Assembly (NCBI RefSeq): GCF_900111175.1
Contig: NZ_FOGI01000015.1
Coordinates: 1 to 64,000, forward strand
Direction: 5' to 3'
Length of the DNA stretch: 64,000 nt
Source of the DNA: Actinokineospora terrae
Lineage (GTDB): Bacteria > Actinomycetota > Actinomycetes > Mycobacteriales > Pseudonocardiaceae
Shown: positions 25,739 through 33,071 of the stretch, piece after piece
Position numbering within the stretch: position 1 is the stretch's first letter
How the letters are laid out: each line of letters begins with the position of its first letter
The notes under the pieces: model-generated
Seen by the model: only the letters and a program-made list of their open reading frames with translations
Told to the model about the DNA's origin: nothing
Databases searched by the model: none
Translations under genes and position numbers: made by a program

Positions 25739-26653
25739 GTGCTGACGGTGAGCCTGGCGGGGTTGCGCGCGATCGAGGCCCTGGCCACCCACGGGTCGAT
25801 GACGGCGGCCGCCAGCGCGCTCGGCTACACCCCGTCGGCCATCTCCCAGCAGATCGCCCGGCTCGGCCGCGACGTGCACCAGCCCCTGGTCGAGCAGCAG
25901 GGCGGGCGCACGACGCTGACCGTGGCCGGGCGCATCCTGGCCGAGTCGGCCAGCCGGATCGTGATCGAGCTGGAGAGCATGAGCGCCGAGTTGCAGGCGC
26001 AGACCGAGACGGTCACCGGCACGCTGCGCATCGCCGCGTTCCCCACCGCGGCCCGCGGCGTGATCCCGGCGGCGATGCGCGAGCTGTGCCTGGCCTGGCC
26101 CGAGCTGGAACCCCGGCTGATCGAGGCCGACTCGCACCGCGCGGTCGAACTCGTCGCCAGGGGCACCGTCGACCTCGGCGTCGCGCACGACTGGCTGGCG
26201 ATCCCGCTCGCGCTGCCCGACGGCCTGCAGGCCAGGCACCTGGGCAACGACTTCTCCGACGTGCTCGCCCACCACACCCACCCGCTGGCCGACCGCGCCT
26301 CGGTCGAACTCGACGAGCTGGCCGACGAGTCCTGGCTCTACGAACCCGGCTCGGTCGCGCACGACTTCCTGCTCAACACCTACCGCCGCTCGCCCCACCC
26401 GGACCGGTTCACCCACATCGTCAGCGAGTACGCCAGCCAGATCGAGATGGTGGGCGCCGGTCTCGGCCTGGCCCTGGTACCGCGGATGGGCCGCGGCACC
26501 CTGCCCCCCACGGTCCGCGCCCTCACCGTCAAAGCCCCACCCCTGCGCCGCATCTACGGCGTCTGGCGCACCCCCACCGGCCGCCGCCCGGCGCTCTCCG
26601 CCGCCCTCGGCGTCCTGGAAGCGACCTGCGCCAGGCTTGAACAGGGGCGGTGA
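25739..26653 (+). CDS. LysR-family transcriptional regulator
   Basis: A 304-residue LysR regulator with an N-terminal winged HTH (residues 3-62: GSMTAAASALGYTPSAISQQIARL) and a two-lobed effector domain (about 90-295). GTG 25739 is used; GTG 25748 or ATG 25700 in the same frame are alternatives, none with a strong ribosome-binding site. It lies 76 bp after ridA in the same direction and is the natural candidate activator of the divergent transporter/deacylase region, where inverted repeats occur at 22687-22706 and 22719-22737. The effector is unknown. Confidence 0.88.
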   Translation: MLTVSLAGLRAIEALATHGSMTAAASALGYTPSAISQQIARLGRDVHQPLVEQQGGRTTLTVAGRILAESASRIVIELESMSAELQAQTETVTGTLRIAAFPTAARGVIPAAMRELCLAWPELEPRLIEADSHRAVELVARGTVDLGVAHDWLAIPLALPDGLQARHLGNDFSDVLAHHTHPLADRASVELDELADESWLYEPGSVAHDFLLNTYRRSPHPDRFTHIVSEYASQIEMVGAGLGLALVPRMGRGTLPPTVRALTVKAPPLRRIYGVWRTPTGRRPALSAALGVLEATCARLEQGR

Positions 26654-26676
26654 GCCCGCGGATCGCCCCGGCGGGA

Positions 26677-27690
26677 TCAAGGGCCGCGGCGCGCGGTGAA
26701 CCGGCGTGCTTCAGCACGCACCTTGGCCACCGCCGCCCGTCGCAGGTCGCGATCCCGCCTCCGGAGCGCCCCGTTCGGAACTGCCGTCGGGCGACGGTCC
26801 ACGTGCCGCAGGTACAGGGCGAGCGGAACCGCGATCAGCGCCGCGGCGACGGCGAACACCGGTGTCATCGCCGCCGACGCGATGGGTGACGTGGGGTCGG
26901 CGTGCGCGCCGAACCACTGGTCGACGGCGATGCTGAGGCATTCCAGCACGTACATCGCCAGCATCGACCCGGTGACCAGCGTGCCCCACGGCCCGCGGCG
27001 CAGCGCGACGACGGCGGCGGTCGCGGCGAGCGGCAGCCAGACCGCCAGGTCCTGGACGTAGACCGGGTTGGTCAGCAGGTCCGTGCCGTCGAGCAGGGAC
27101 CGCGGGGTGGGGCCGAGGACGGCGGGCACGATCCGGCCGAGCCAGGCGGCGGAGTTGACGGCAACGAGCCCCAGCGTGAACCCGGCCACCCACCTGATCG
27201 GCAGGGTCGGTGCCACGCGAGTGGCGAAAGCGCGCAGGTCTGTTGCCCGCAGCAGGGTTGCGATGCTCCACAGGGACAGCCCGAGGAAGAGCAGGTACAC
27301 CAGGAACAAGTTGTTGAGCGGGGTCGCGAAGCAGAGCAGCACCGCCTGGTACAGCAGGTACCCGAGAGTGCCAAGCCAGACCACGAACGCCCGGGTCGAC
27401 CCCTTGGCCGTGAGCGACATCGCGGCGATCAGGGCAGGCAGGCCGAAGGACAGCACTGCCAGCGCGGTGCCATGCAGGTTCCCGTTCCCGGCGGGGTTAC
27501 CGCCCAGCACGTCCGGGTACGAGACGCTAAGCCCCGCTGCGGCCGTCGCGGCGAGAGCCAGGACGCCCGACAGCACGTACGGAGCACGTCCGCCCCGCAA
27601 GGCGGGGGGAGCGTGTCCGGCTGTCTGAATCGCGTCGTGCACTGCCAGTGCCATCTCTGCTCCGGTGCTTGTCTGTCTCATGAGAACCAT
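26677..27690 (-). CDS. multi-pass membrane protein of unknown function
   Basis: A 337-residue integral membrane protein with about eight hydrophobic helices between residues 35 and 300 and a strongly Arg-rich cytoplasmic C-terminal tail (about the last 45 residues). I do not recognise a characterised family. No catalytic motif is evident. It converges with the LysR gene, 23 bp apart, and lies just downstream of the DUF4389 gene on the same strand, 49 bp away, so the two may be co-transcribed. Confidence 0.7.
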   Translation of the reverse strand: MVLMRQTSTGAEMALAVHDAIQTAGHAPPALRGGRAPYVLSGVLALAATAAAGLSVSYPDVLGGNPAGNGNLHGTALAVLSFGLPALIAAMSLTAKGSTRAFVVWLGTLGYLLYQAVLLCFATPLNNLFLVYLLFLGLSLWSIATLLRATDLRAFATRVAPTLPIRWVAGFTLGLVAVNSAAWLGRIVPAVLGPTPRSLLDGTDLLTNPVYVQDLAVWLPLAATAAVVALRRGPWGTLVTGSMLAMYVLECLSIAVDQWFGAHADPTSPIASAAMTPVFAVAAALIAVPLALYLRHVDRRPTAVPNGALRRRDRDLRRAAVAKVRAEARRFTARRGP

Positions 27691-27739
27691 TCGCCCTCCG
27701 GTGGCGGGGCACCCCGGGAATCGGATGCCCCGCGCGGGG

Positions 27740-29185
27740 TCAGCCGACGGTGACCGGGGGAGTGGGGGCGGTGGTGGTAGGCGGCTTCGCCCGGCGGACC
27801 GCGAGGACGGTCATCGTGGTCCCGCCCGTCAGCACCACGACCCCGGCCACCAGCAGGCCGAGGGAGAGCCACGGCAACGCGGGCAGGGTCGCGGACGCTG
27901 TCGCCTGCACAGCCACCCCGGCGGAGGCGTCGGCGTTCATCACGACGACCGTCCACTGGCCCGCCTCGGGCGTCCAGGTGAGCCGCTGGGCACCAGGGCC
28001 CTCGGTGGCGGCGATCCAGAACGCCTCGGCGCCGGGTCCGGTGGCAGGCTCGCCACCGGGGATCTCCGCGGTGGCGGCGGACCCGGAGCCGAACGAGGTC
28101 ACCCTGGTGTGGGCGACGCCGGACAGGTAGCGCTCGACGTCAGCGGTCGGGCCGACGCCGAGGAAGACCGCTTGCCCACCGCTCGCCGTGATCCGGGTCT
28201 TGCCCACGGCGTCGGCCACGCCGACCCAGTCGACGTCGTCGGACAGCGAGATGGTGCTCGAGGTGAGCGCGTGGCCCGCGCCGTCGACGGTCGCGGTCGG
28301 CGAGGTGAGGAAACCGTCGGCGTCACGTTGGGTGCGATCGGCCCAGAGCGCGCCCGCGCCGCCGGTGAGCAGGCCCATCGAGGTGAGCACCAGGACCGCC
28401 CCGGCGATGACCGCGACGATCCGGCCCGCGGTCCACCGGTGCGGTGCCCGCGTGAGTGGCACCGCGGCGTCCTGGGTCGCGGCGGCCTGGTCGGTGCCCG
28501 GCTCGGTCGCGCCGGTGTCGAGGCGGAACGGCGGGTACTCGTCGGTCATCAGGGTCGCGTAGGCCACGACGCGCAGCACCCACCGGTCCAGGCCCACGAC
28601 CAGGCCGTGCAGCGATCTCGGGTAGGAGCCGGTGAACAGCAGGACCACCCCGGCGACCAGCACGAGCACGCCGACCAGTCCACCCTCGGCCCAGCCGAAC
28701 CCGCCGTCGTCGTCGCCGAGCGCGCCCCAGGTGCCCCCGCCGACGAGCAGGCCGACCACCAGGTAGTGCGGGAGCGCCAGCAGCCACCACTTCACCAGCA
28801 CCAGCCCGCGCGAGAGCCTGGGCGGGTAGTCGATCTCCAGTCGGGCCGGGTAGTCCGGCACGTCGGCGAGGGTGAACGGCGGGTACCGGTCGGTGCCCAG
28901 CGCGCCGTAGCCGTAGTAGTGGACCCGCCAGCTCCAGCGCAGCACGCCTGCGGTGAAGTCGAAGACCCCGCGCGGATACCGGCCGGTGACCACAATCGCG
29001 AAGAACGCGTAGACGGTGAGGACGGCGAATCCCACCCACAGCAGGGCGAGGACGATCAGGTGCGGCAGCAGCAGGAGCCACTTCACCAGCCACAGGCCGC
29101 GAGACGGCGGGTCGAGCACGCCGATGACCCGCACCGCCGCGGGTCGTTCGACCAGGTGTTGCGCGCGATCCGGTGTGTCCTGCAT
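27740..29185 (-). CDS. DUF4389 membrane protein with exported C-terminal domain
   Basis: A 481-residue protein. Two DUF4389-like units occur in tandem in the first 240 residues, each with a helix pair and a short tyrosine-rich loop: GRYPRGVFDF and TDRYPPF, then GSYPRSLHGL and TDEYPPF. A further transmembrane helix (about 275-300) precedes an extracytoplasmic beta-rich domain of about 150 residues and a last helix near the C-terminus with a Pro/Thr tail. ATG 29185 has GAGAGGAG upstream. The function of DUF4389 proteins is not established. Confidence 0.8.
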   Translation of the reverse strand: MQDTPDRAQHLVERPAAVRVIGVLDPPSRGLWLVKWLLLLPHLIVLALLWVGFAVLTVYAFFAIVVTGRYPRGVFDFTAGVLRWSWRVHYYGYGALGTDRYPPFTLADVPDYPARLEIDYPPRLSRGLVLVKWWLLALPHYLVVGLLVGGGTWGALGDDDGGFGWAEGGLVGVLVLVAGVVLLFTGSYPRSLHGLVVGLDRWVLRVVAYATLMTDEYPPFRLDTGATEPGTDQAAATQDAAVPLTRAPHRWTAGRIVAVIAGAVLVLTSMGLLTGGAGALWADRTQRDADGFLTSPTATVDGAGHALTSSTISLSDDVDWVGVADAVGKTRITASGGQAVFLGVGPTADVERYLSGVAHTRVTSFGSGSAATAEIPGGEPATGPGAEAFWIAATEGPGAQRLTWTPEAGQWTVVVMNADASAGVAVQATASATLPALPWLSLGLLVAGVVVLTGGTTMTVLAVRRAKPPTTTAPTPPVTVG

Positions 29186-29228
29186 GGTCTCAGACTCCTC
29201 TCGCCCGCCCGCGGGCACGACAGCCGAA

Positions 29229-29248
29229 GGTCCCGGTGGACCGGGACC
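29229..29248 (-). terminator. compact hairpin upstream of the DUF4389 gene
   Basis: A perfect 8-bp stem (GGTCCCGG with CCGGGACC) and a TGGA loop lie between the ATPase remnant and the DUF4389 start. It reads as a terminator of the former minus-strand ATPase gene, or as a leader structure of the DUF4389 mRNA. Confidence 0.45.
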
Positions 29249-29388
29249 ACTCGGCGGCGTCGGACCGGGGTCGTGCGGTGGTCACGGGTTCGTCCGGTGC
29301 GGCTCGCGGTGCGGGGAAGCCGGGCGAGCGCCGGACTGGATGTCCTTTGTGGATGATCTGGCGGCGCGGGCGCGGCTGAGCCACTTGT

Positions 29389-29665
29389 CGAGCTCGACCA
29401 CTGCCCAGCAGGCGGTGGCGATCGCGGTGGTCATGTTGATCCACAGCATCTGCACCGGGAGGATCAGCAGCACCGCGCCCGCCAGCGTCGCGGCGATCGA
29501 GGCGAAGTCATCGTCGGCGAGGACCATGTCGGCGGCCTGCTGGGCGACCTCCGTGCCACCCCGGCCCACCGCGATGCCGATGTCGGGGTACACCTCGCTG
29601 TAGGTGCCCTCCGGGTATGCGTTGGCCACCAGACCGAGCCCGGTCACGTACAGGACGTCGAGGTC
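29389..29665 (-). pseudogene. remnant of a P-type cation-transporting ATPase
   Basis: The minus-strand frame contains the conserved end of the P domain of P-type ATPases (DIGIAVGRGGTEVAQQAADM followed by VLADDDFASI) joined almost directly to LLILPVQMLWINMTT, which in intact enzymes lies near helices M5-M6 well downstream. The DKTGT phosphorylation site, the ATP-binding domain, the helices between the two blocks and the C-terminus are absent. The upstream residues (LYVTGLGLVANAYPEG) look like a corrupted TGDGVND region. It is best read as an internally deleted, decayed gene. Confidence 0.75.
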
Positions 29666-29896
29666 ACGAGCGCGGATGAGCCGGTCGACTCGCGACCGGT
29701 GGTGAGAACGCCGAGGACGGCGCCCGCTTGACCGCGGTCGCACGAGTTGCTCTCGGCACAACAGACCCTACGCTTCCACGAGCCGCTTGCTGTGACGAAC
29801 CTCGGCGGCTTGCGGTCGGGATGCCTGCGCGGCCGGTGGTTGACCGCCGGGTTGGCCGGGTACGTCCGGTAGGGAGAAGAACCGAGGGAGATGCCG

Positions 29897-30040
29897 ATGG
29901 CAGGCCTGTTGAACCGCATCAAGTCGTTCCTGCGCAGCCCGCGTGGTCAGCAGTTGACGACCAAGGCGCGCGATCTCGCCAGGGACCCGCGCAACCGCGA
30001 TCGGGCCCGTCAGGCCGCGCGGAGGCTGCGCAGGCGCTGA
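29897..30040 (+). CDS. small basic protein, 47 residues
   Basis: A short ORF starting at ATG 29897, six bases after GAGGGAG; an in-frame ATG at 29891 directly abuts that sequence and is less likely. The product starts MAGLLNRIKSFLRSP and ends in a string of Arg residues (RQAARRLRRR), is strongly cationic and probably helical. Short proteins of this make-up are common in Pseudonocardiales, but no function is known to me. Nucleic-acid or membrane binding is only a guess. It lies between the ATPase remnant and the metE riboswitch. Confidence 0.6.
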   Translation: MAGLLNRIKSFLRSPRGQQLTTKARDLARDPRNRDRARQAARRLRRR

Positions 30041-30157
30041 CCCGCACACCATCGCTGCCCCGGGGCCGAAACCCCCGGGGCAGCGGCACGTCCGGGCGTG
30101 GGATGGCGCGTTCGGGCGGTGCGGGTGGGGTGAGTGGTCGGCTAGGGTCGGGGGTGC

Positions 30158-30340
30158 CGATGGTTCGCCGGGTGCGCGGGAGCGCGTTCGGCGAGGCAAC
30201 AGGGAACCCGGTGGGAATCCGGGACTGCCCCGCAGCGGTGAGTGGGAACGACCGCCGTCAGATGAGCACTGGGCGCGAGCCTGGGAAGCGACGGCCAGTA
30301 GGCGTGAGAGTGGTGCCCACGAGTCCGAAGACCTGCCCTC
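30158..30340 (+). ncRNA. cobalamin riboswitch upstream of metE
   Basis: The leader carries the conserved cobalamin-aptamer core: GAGGCAACAGGGAACCCGG, then AATCCGGGACTGCCCCGCA and the B12-box region, CTGGGAAGCGACGGCCAGTAGG, and the 3' GCCCACGAGTCCGAAGACC. It has the large peripheral element usual for the long class I form. It ends about 120 bases before the metE GTG. High cobalamin should shut down the B12-independent methionine synthase, the standard arrangement in bacteria that also hold a B12-dependent enzyme (MetH, not in this window). End coordinates are approximate. Confidence 0.93.
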
Positions 30341-30460
30341 GGTGCGCGCGTCGCAGTGGCGCGCGTTGGTCTGGGGCCTCTCGGGTGGGCCGCCGCCGCG
30401 GTGATCGATGGTGGTCCTCCCGTGCCCTGGGCTGTTCGCCGAGCTCACGAGGAGAGAGCT

Positions 30461-32704
30461 GTGAACGTTCCCATCGGGTCGACCGTGCTGGGGTACCCGC
30501 GCATCGGTGGCAGGCGTGAACTCAAGCGGGCGGTGGAGCGGTACTGGTCCGGCCGCCTGGACGAGGCGGGTCTGTACGACGTGGCCGCCGGGCTCCGCGC
30601 GCAGGCGTGGCGGGAGTTGTCGGGGCTCGACAGCGTGCCGAGCAACACGTTCTCCTACTACGACCAGGTCCTCGACATCGCCGTCCTGTTCGACGTGATC
30701 CCCGCGCGGCACCGTGACCTGGGCCTGAACGCGCTGGACACCTACTTCGCGATGGCGCGCGGCACCGACGAGGTGACGCCGCTGGAGATGACGAAGTGGT
30801 TCGACACGAACTACCACTACCTGGTGCCCGAGGTCGGCCCCGAGACCCGGTTCGCGCTGACCGGGGACAAGCCGGTGGCCGAGTACCGCGAGGCGGCGTC
30901 GCTGGGCATCAAGACCCGGCCGGTGCTGGTGGGCCCGGTGACCTTCCTGCTGCTCGCCAAGCCGTCCGCCGACGCGCCGGCGGGTTTCGCGCCGCTGAGC
31001 CTGCTCGACGGGCTGGTCGAGCAGTACGCCGAGCTGCTGGAGACGCTGCGCGCCGCCGGTGTGGAGTGGGTGCAGCTCGACGAGCCCGCGTTCGTCGCCG
31101 ACCGCACCCCCGACGAGCTGGCGGCCCTGCAGGACGCCTACTACCGGCTGGCGAACCTGTCCGACCGGCCGAACATCCTGGTCGCGGGCTACTTCGGCGA
31201 CTGGGGCGAGGCACTGCCCGTGCTGGCCGAGAGCTCGGTCGAGGCCGTCTCGCTGGACCTGGTGGCCGCCCCTGAGGCGATCGAGCGGGTCGCCCTGCTG
31301 CGCGACAAGATCGTCGTCGCCGGTCTGGTCGAGGGCCGCAACGTGTGGCGGACCGACCTGCACCGCGCCGCCGAGCTGGGTGCCCGGATCACCGACACCG
31401 GTGCCGCGCTGGCCGTGTCCACCTCGTGCTCGCTGCTGCACGTCCCGCTCGACCTCGACGTCGAGACCGACCTGGCGCCCGAGGTCCGCTCGCGGCTGGC
31501 GTTCGCCAAGCAGAAGGTCGACGAGGTGGTCCGACTCGGCCGCGTCCTGCTCGGCGGGGAGTCCGCCGACCTGCTCAGCGGCACCGCCGCGGGCACGGCG
31601 CCGCGCGACGAGGCCGTCCGGGCGCGGCTGGCCGAGGTCACCCCGGAGCACCGGACCCGCGTGCCCTACCCCGACCGGGCCGACGCCCAGGAGTCCCGGC
31701 TGCGCCTGCCCGCCCTGGCCACCACGACCATCGGGTCGTTCCCCCAGACCGGCGCGGTGCGGCAGGCGCGGGCCGACCTGCGCACCGGCGCGATCGACGA
31801 GGCGGGCTACGAGCAGCGGATGCGCGAGGAGGTCGAGCGGGTCATCCGGTTGCAGGAGGAGATCGGCCTCGACGTGCTCGTGCACGGCGAACCCGAGCGC
31901 AACGACATGGTGCAGTACTTCGCCGAGCGGCTCGACGGGTTCGCCCACACCGAGCTGGGCTGGGTGCAGTCCTACGGCTCCCGCTGCGTCCGGCCGCCGA
32001 TCCTGCACAGCGACCTCTCGCGCCCCGCGCCGATGACCGTCCGCTGGGCCGAGCACGCGCAGTCGCTGACCCCGAAGCCGGTCAAGGGCATGCTCACCGG
32101 CCCGGTGACCATCCTCGCCTGGTCCTTCGTGCGCACCGACCAGCCGCTGGCCGACACCGCCGACCAGGTCGCGCTCGCGCTGCGCGACGAGGTAGCCGAC
32201 CTGGAGGCCGCGGGCATCGGGATCATCCAGGTCGACGAGCCCGCGCTGCGCGAGACGCTGCCGCTGCGCGAGCGCGACCGCAAGGCGTACCTGGACTGGG
32301 CGGTCGGCGCGTTCCGGCTCGCCACCGGCGGCGCGGCGCCGTGGACCCAGGTGCACACGCACCTGTGCTACTCGGAGTTCGGCGACGTGATCCACGCCAT
32401 CGACGGCCTCGACGCGGACGTCACCACCATCGAGGCCGCCCGGTCCCGGATGGAGATCCTCGCCGACCTCGCCGCCATCGGCTACGCGCGCGGGGTCGGA
32501 CCGGGCGTGTACGACATCCACTCACCGCGGGTGCCCGGTACCGACGAGGTCGCCGGTCTGCTGACCGAGGCCACGAAGGCGGTGCCGGTCACCAGGTTGT
32601 GGGCCAACCCGGACTGCGGGCTCAAGACCCGCGGCTACGCGGAGGTCGAGCCCGCGTTGCGCAATCTCGTCTCGGCCGCTATTCGCGTGCGCGGACAGGT
32701 CTGA
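30461..32704 (+). CDS. metE: cobalamin-independent methionine synthase (5-methyltetrahydropteroyltriglutamate-homocysteine methyltransferase)
   Basis: A 747-residue cytoplasmic enzyme of the usual MetE length, with two barrel domains. The N-terminal half opens STVLGYPRIGGRRELKRAVE, and the C-terminal catalytic half opens TTIGSFPQT. Zinc/homocysteine residues are visible: the His and Cys of VHTHLCYSEF, a conserved Glu in HGEPERNDMVQYF, and Cys in NPDCGLKTR. It transfers the methyl group of methyl-tetrahydrofolate to homocysteine without B12. The GTG start at 30461 is set by AGGAGAGAG. It is controlled by the riboswitch at 30158-30340 and followed by a strong terminator. Confidence 0.97.
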   Translation: MNVPIGSTVLGYPRIGGRRELKRAVERYWSGRLDEAGLYDVAAGLRAQAWRELSGLDSVPSNTFSYYDQVLDIAVLFDVIPARHRDLGLNALDTYFAMARGTDEVTPLEMTKWFDTNYHYLVPEVGPETRFALTGDKPVAEYREAASLGIKTRPVLVGPVTFLLLAKPSADAPAGFAPLSLLDGLVEQYAELLETLRAAGVEWVQLDEPAFVADRTPDELAALQDAYYRLANLSDRPNILVAGYFGDWGEALPVLAESSVEAVSLDLVAAPEAIERVALLRDKIVVAGLVEGRNVWRTDLHRAAELGARITDTGAALAVSTSCSLLHVPLDLDVETDLAPEVRSRLAFAKQKVDEVVRLGRVLLGGESADLLSGTAAGTAPRDEAVRARLAEVTPEHRTRVPYPDRADAQESRLRLPALATTTIGSFPQTGAVRQARADLRTGAIDEAGYEQRMREEVERVIRLQEEIGLDVLVHGEPERNDMVQYFAERLDGFAHTELGWVQSYGSRCVRPPILHSDLSRPAPMTVRWAEHAQSLTPKPVKGMLTGPVTILAWSFVRTDQPLADTADQVALALRDEVADLEAAGIGIIQVDEPALRETLPLRERDRKAYLDWAVGAFRLATGGAAPWTQVHTHLCYSEFGDVIHAIDGLDADVTTIEAARSRMEILADLAAIGYARGVGPGVYDIHSPRVPGTDEVAGLLTEATKAVPVTRLWANPDCGLKTRGYAEVEPALRNLVSAAIRVRGQV

Positions 32705-32709
32705 CGCCT

Positions 32710-32744
32710 CGTCGGGGCGGGGTGCACGCGGCCCCGCTCCGACG
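32710..32744 (+). terminator. metE terminator
   Basis: A hairpin 6 bp after the metE stop pairs CGTCGGGGCGGGG with CCCCGCTCCGACG over 13 positions with one G-T pair and a 9-base loop. It insulates metE from the next riboswitch-controlled operon. Confidence 0.7.
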
Positions 32745-32875
32745 GGCCCGGATTGCCGAAGAACTTTCGCAGCCGTGCCAACGGTTGTGCGCACGTCACA
32801 CCGGTGCGGAGACCATTTGGTGGTGTGGAGCCGCGTGATCCGGGTGTTACGCTGCCCGCGCCCGGATCCATTCGG

Positions 32876-32986
32876 GCTGTCACAACCGAATAGTCGTTGC
32901 CCGTGACGGGGAAGCCGGTCGGAATCCGGCACTGTCGCGCAACCGTGGGCCACACCAGTGGCGAGTCGGACCACCGCGCGGGCAAC
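32876..32986 (+). ncRNA. cobalamin riboswitch upstream of the B12-capture/ECF operon
   Basis: This shorter cobalamin aptamer has GACGGGGAAGCCGG, GGAATCCGGCACTGTCGCGCA, and CCAGTGGCGAGTCGGACCACC. It is closed by a perfect 8-bp stem, GTTGCCCG (32896-32903) with CGGGCAAC (32979-32986). A CACAACCGAA block just before it is shared with the third riboswitch of the window. About 85 bases of leader, including a possible expression platform, follow before the AAGGAGG of the first gene. B12 should repress the operon. Confidence 0.9.
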
Positions 32987-33071
32987 CAGCAGTCGAACCG
33001 CTGTCGCGAGAGCAGAGGTGACATCGGGCGCTGTCGCGTCGGTTTCCCTCCGTGCTCGTCAAGGAGGATGG

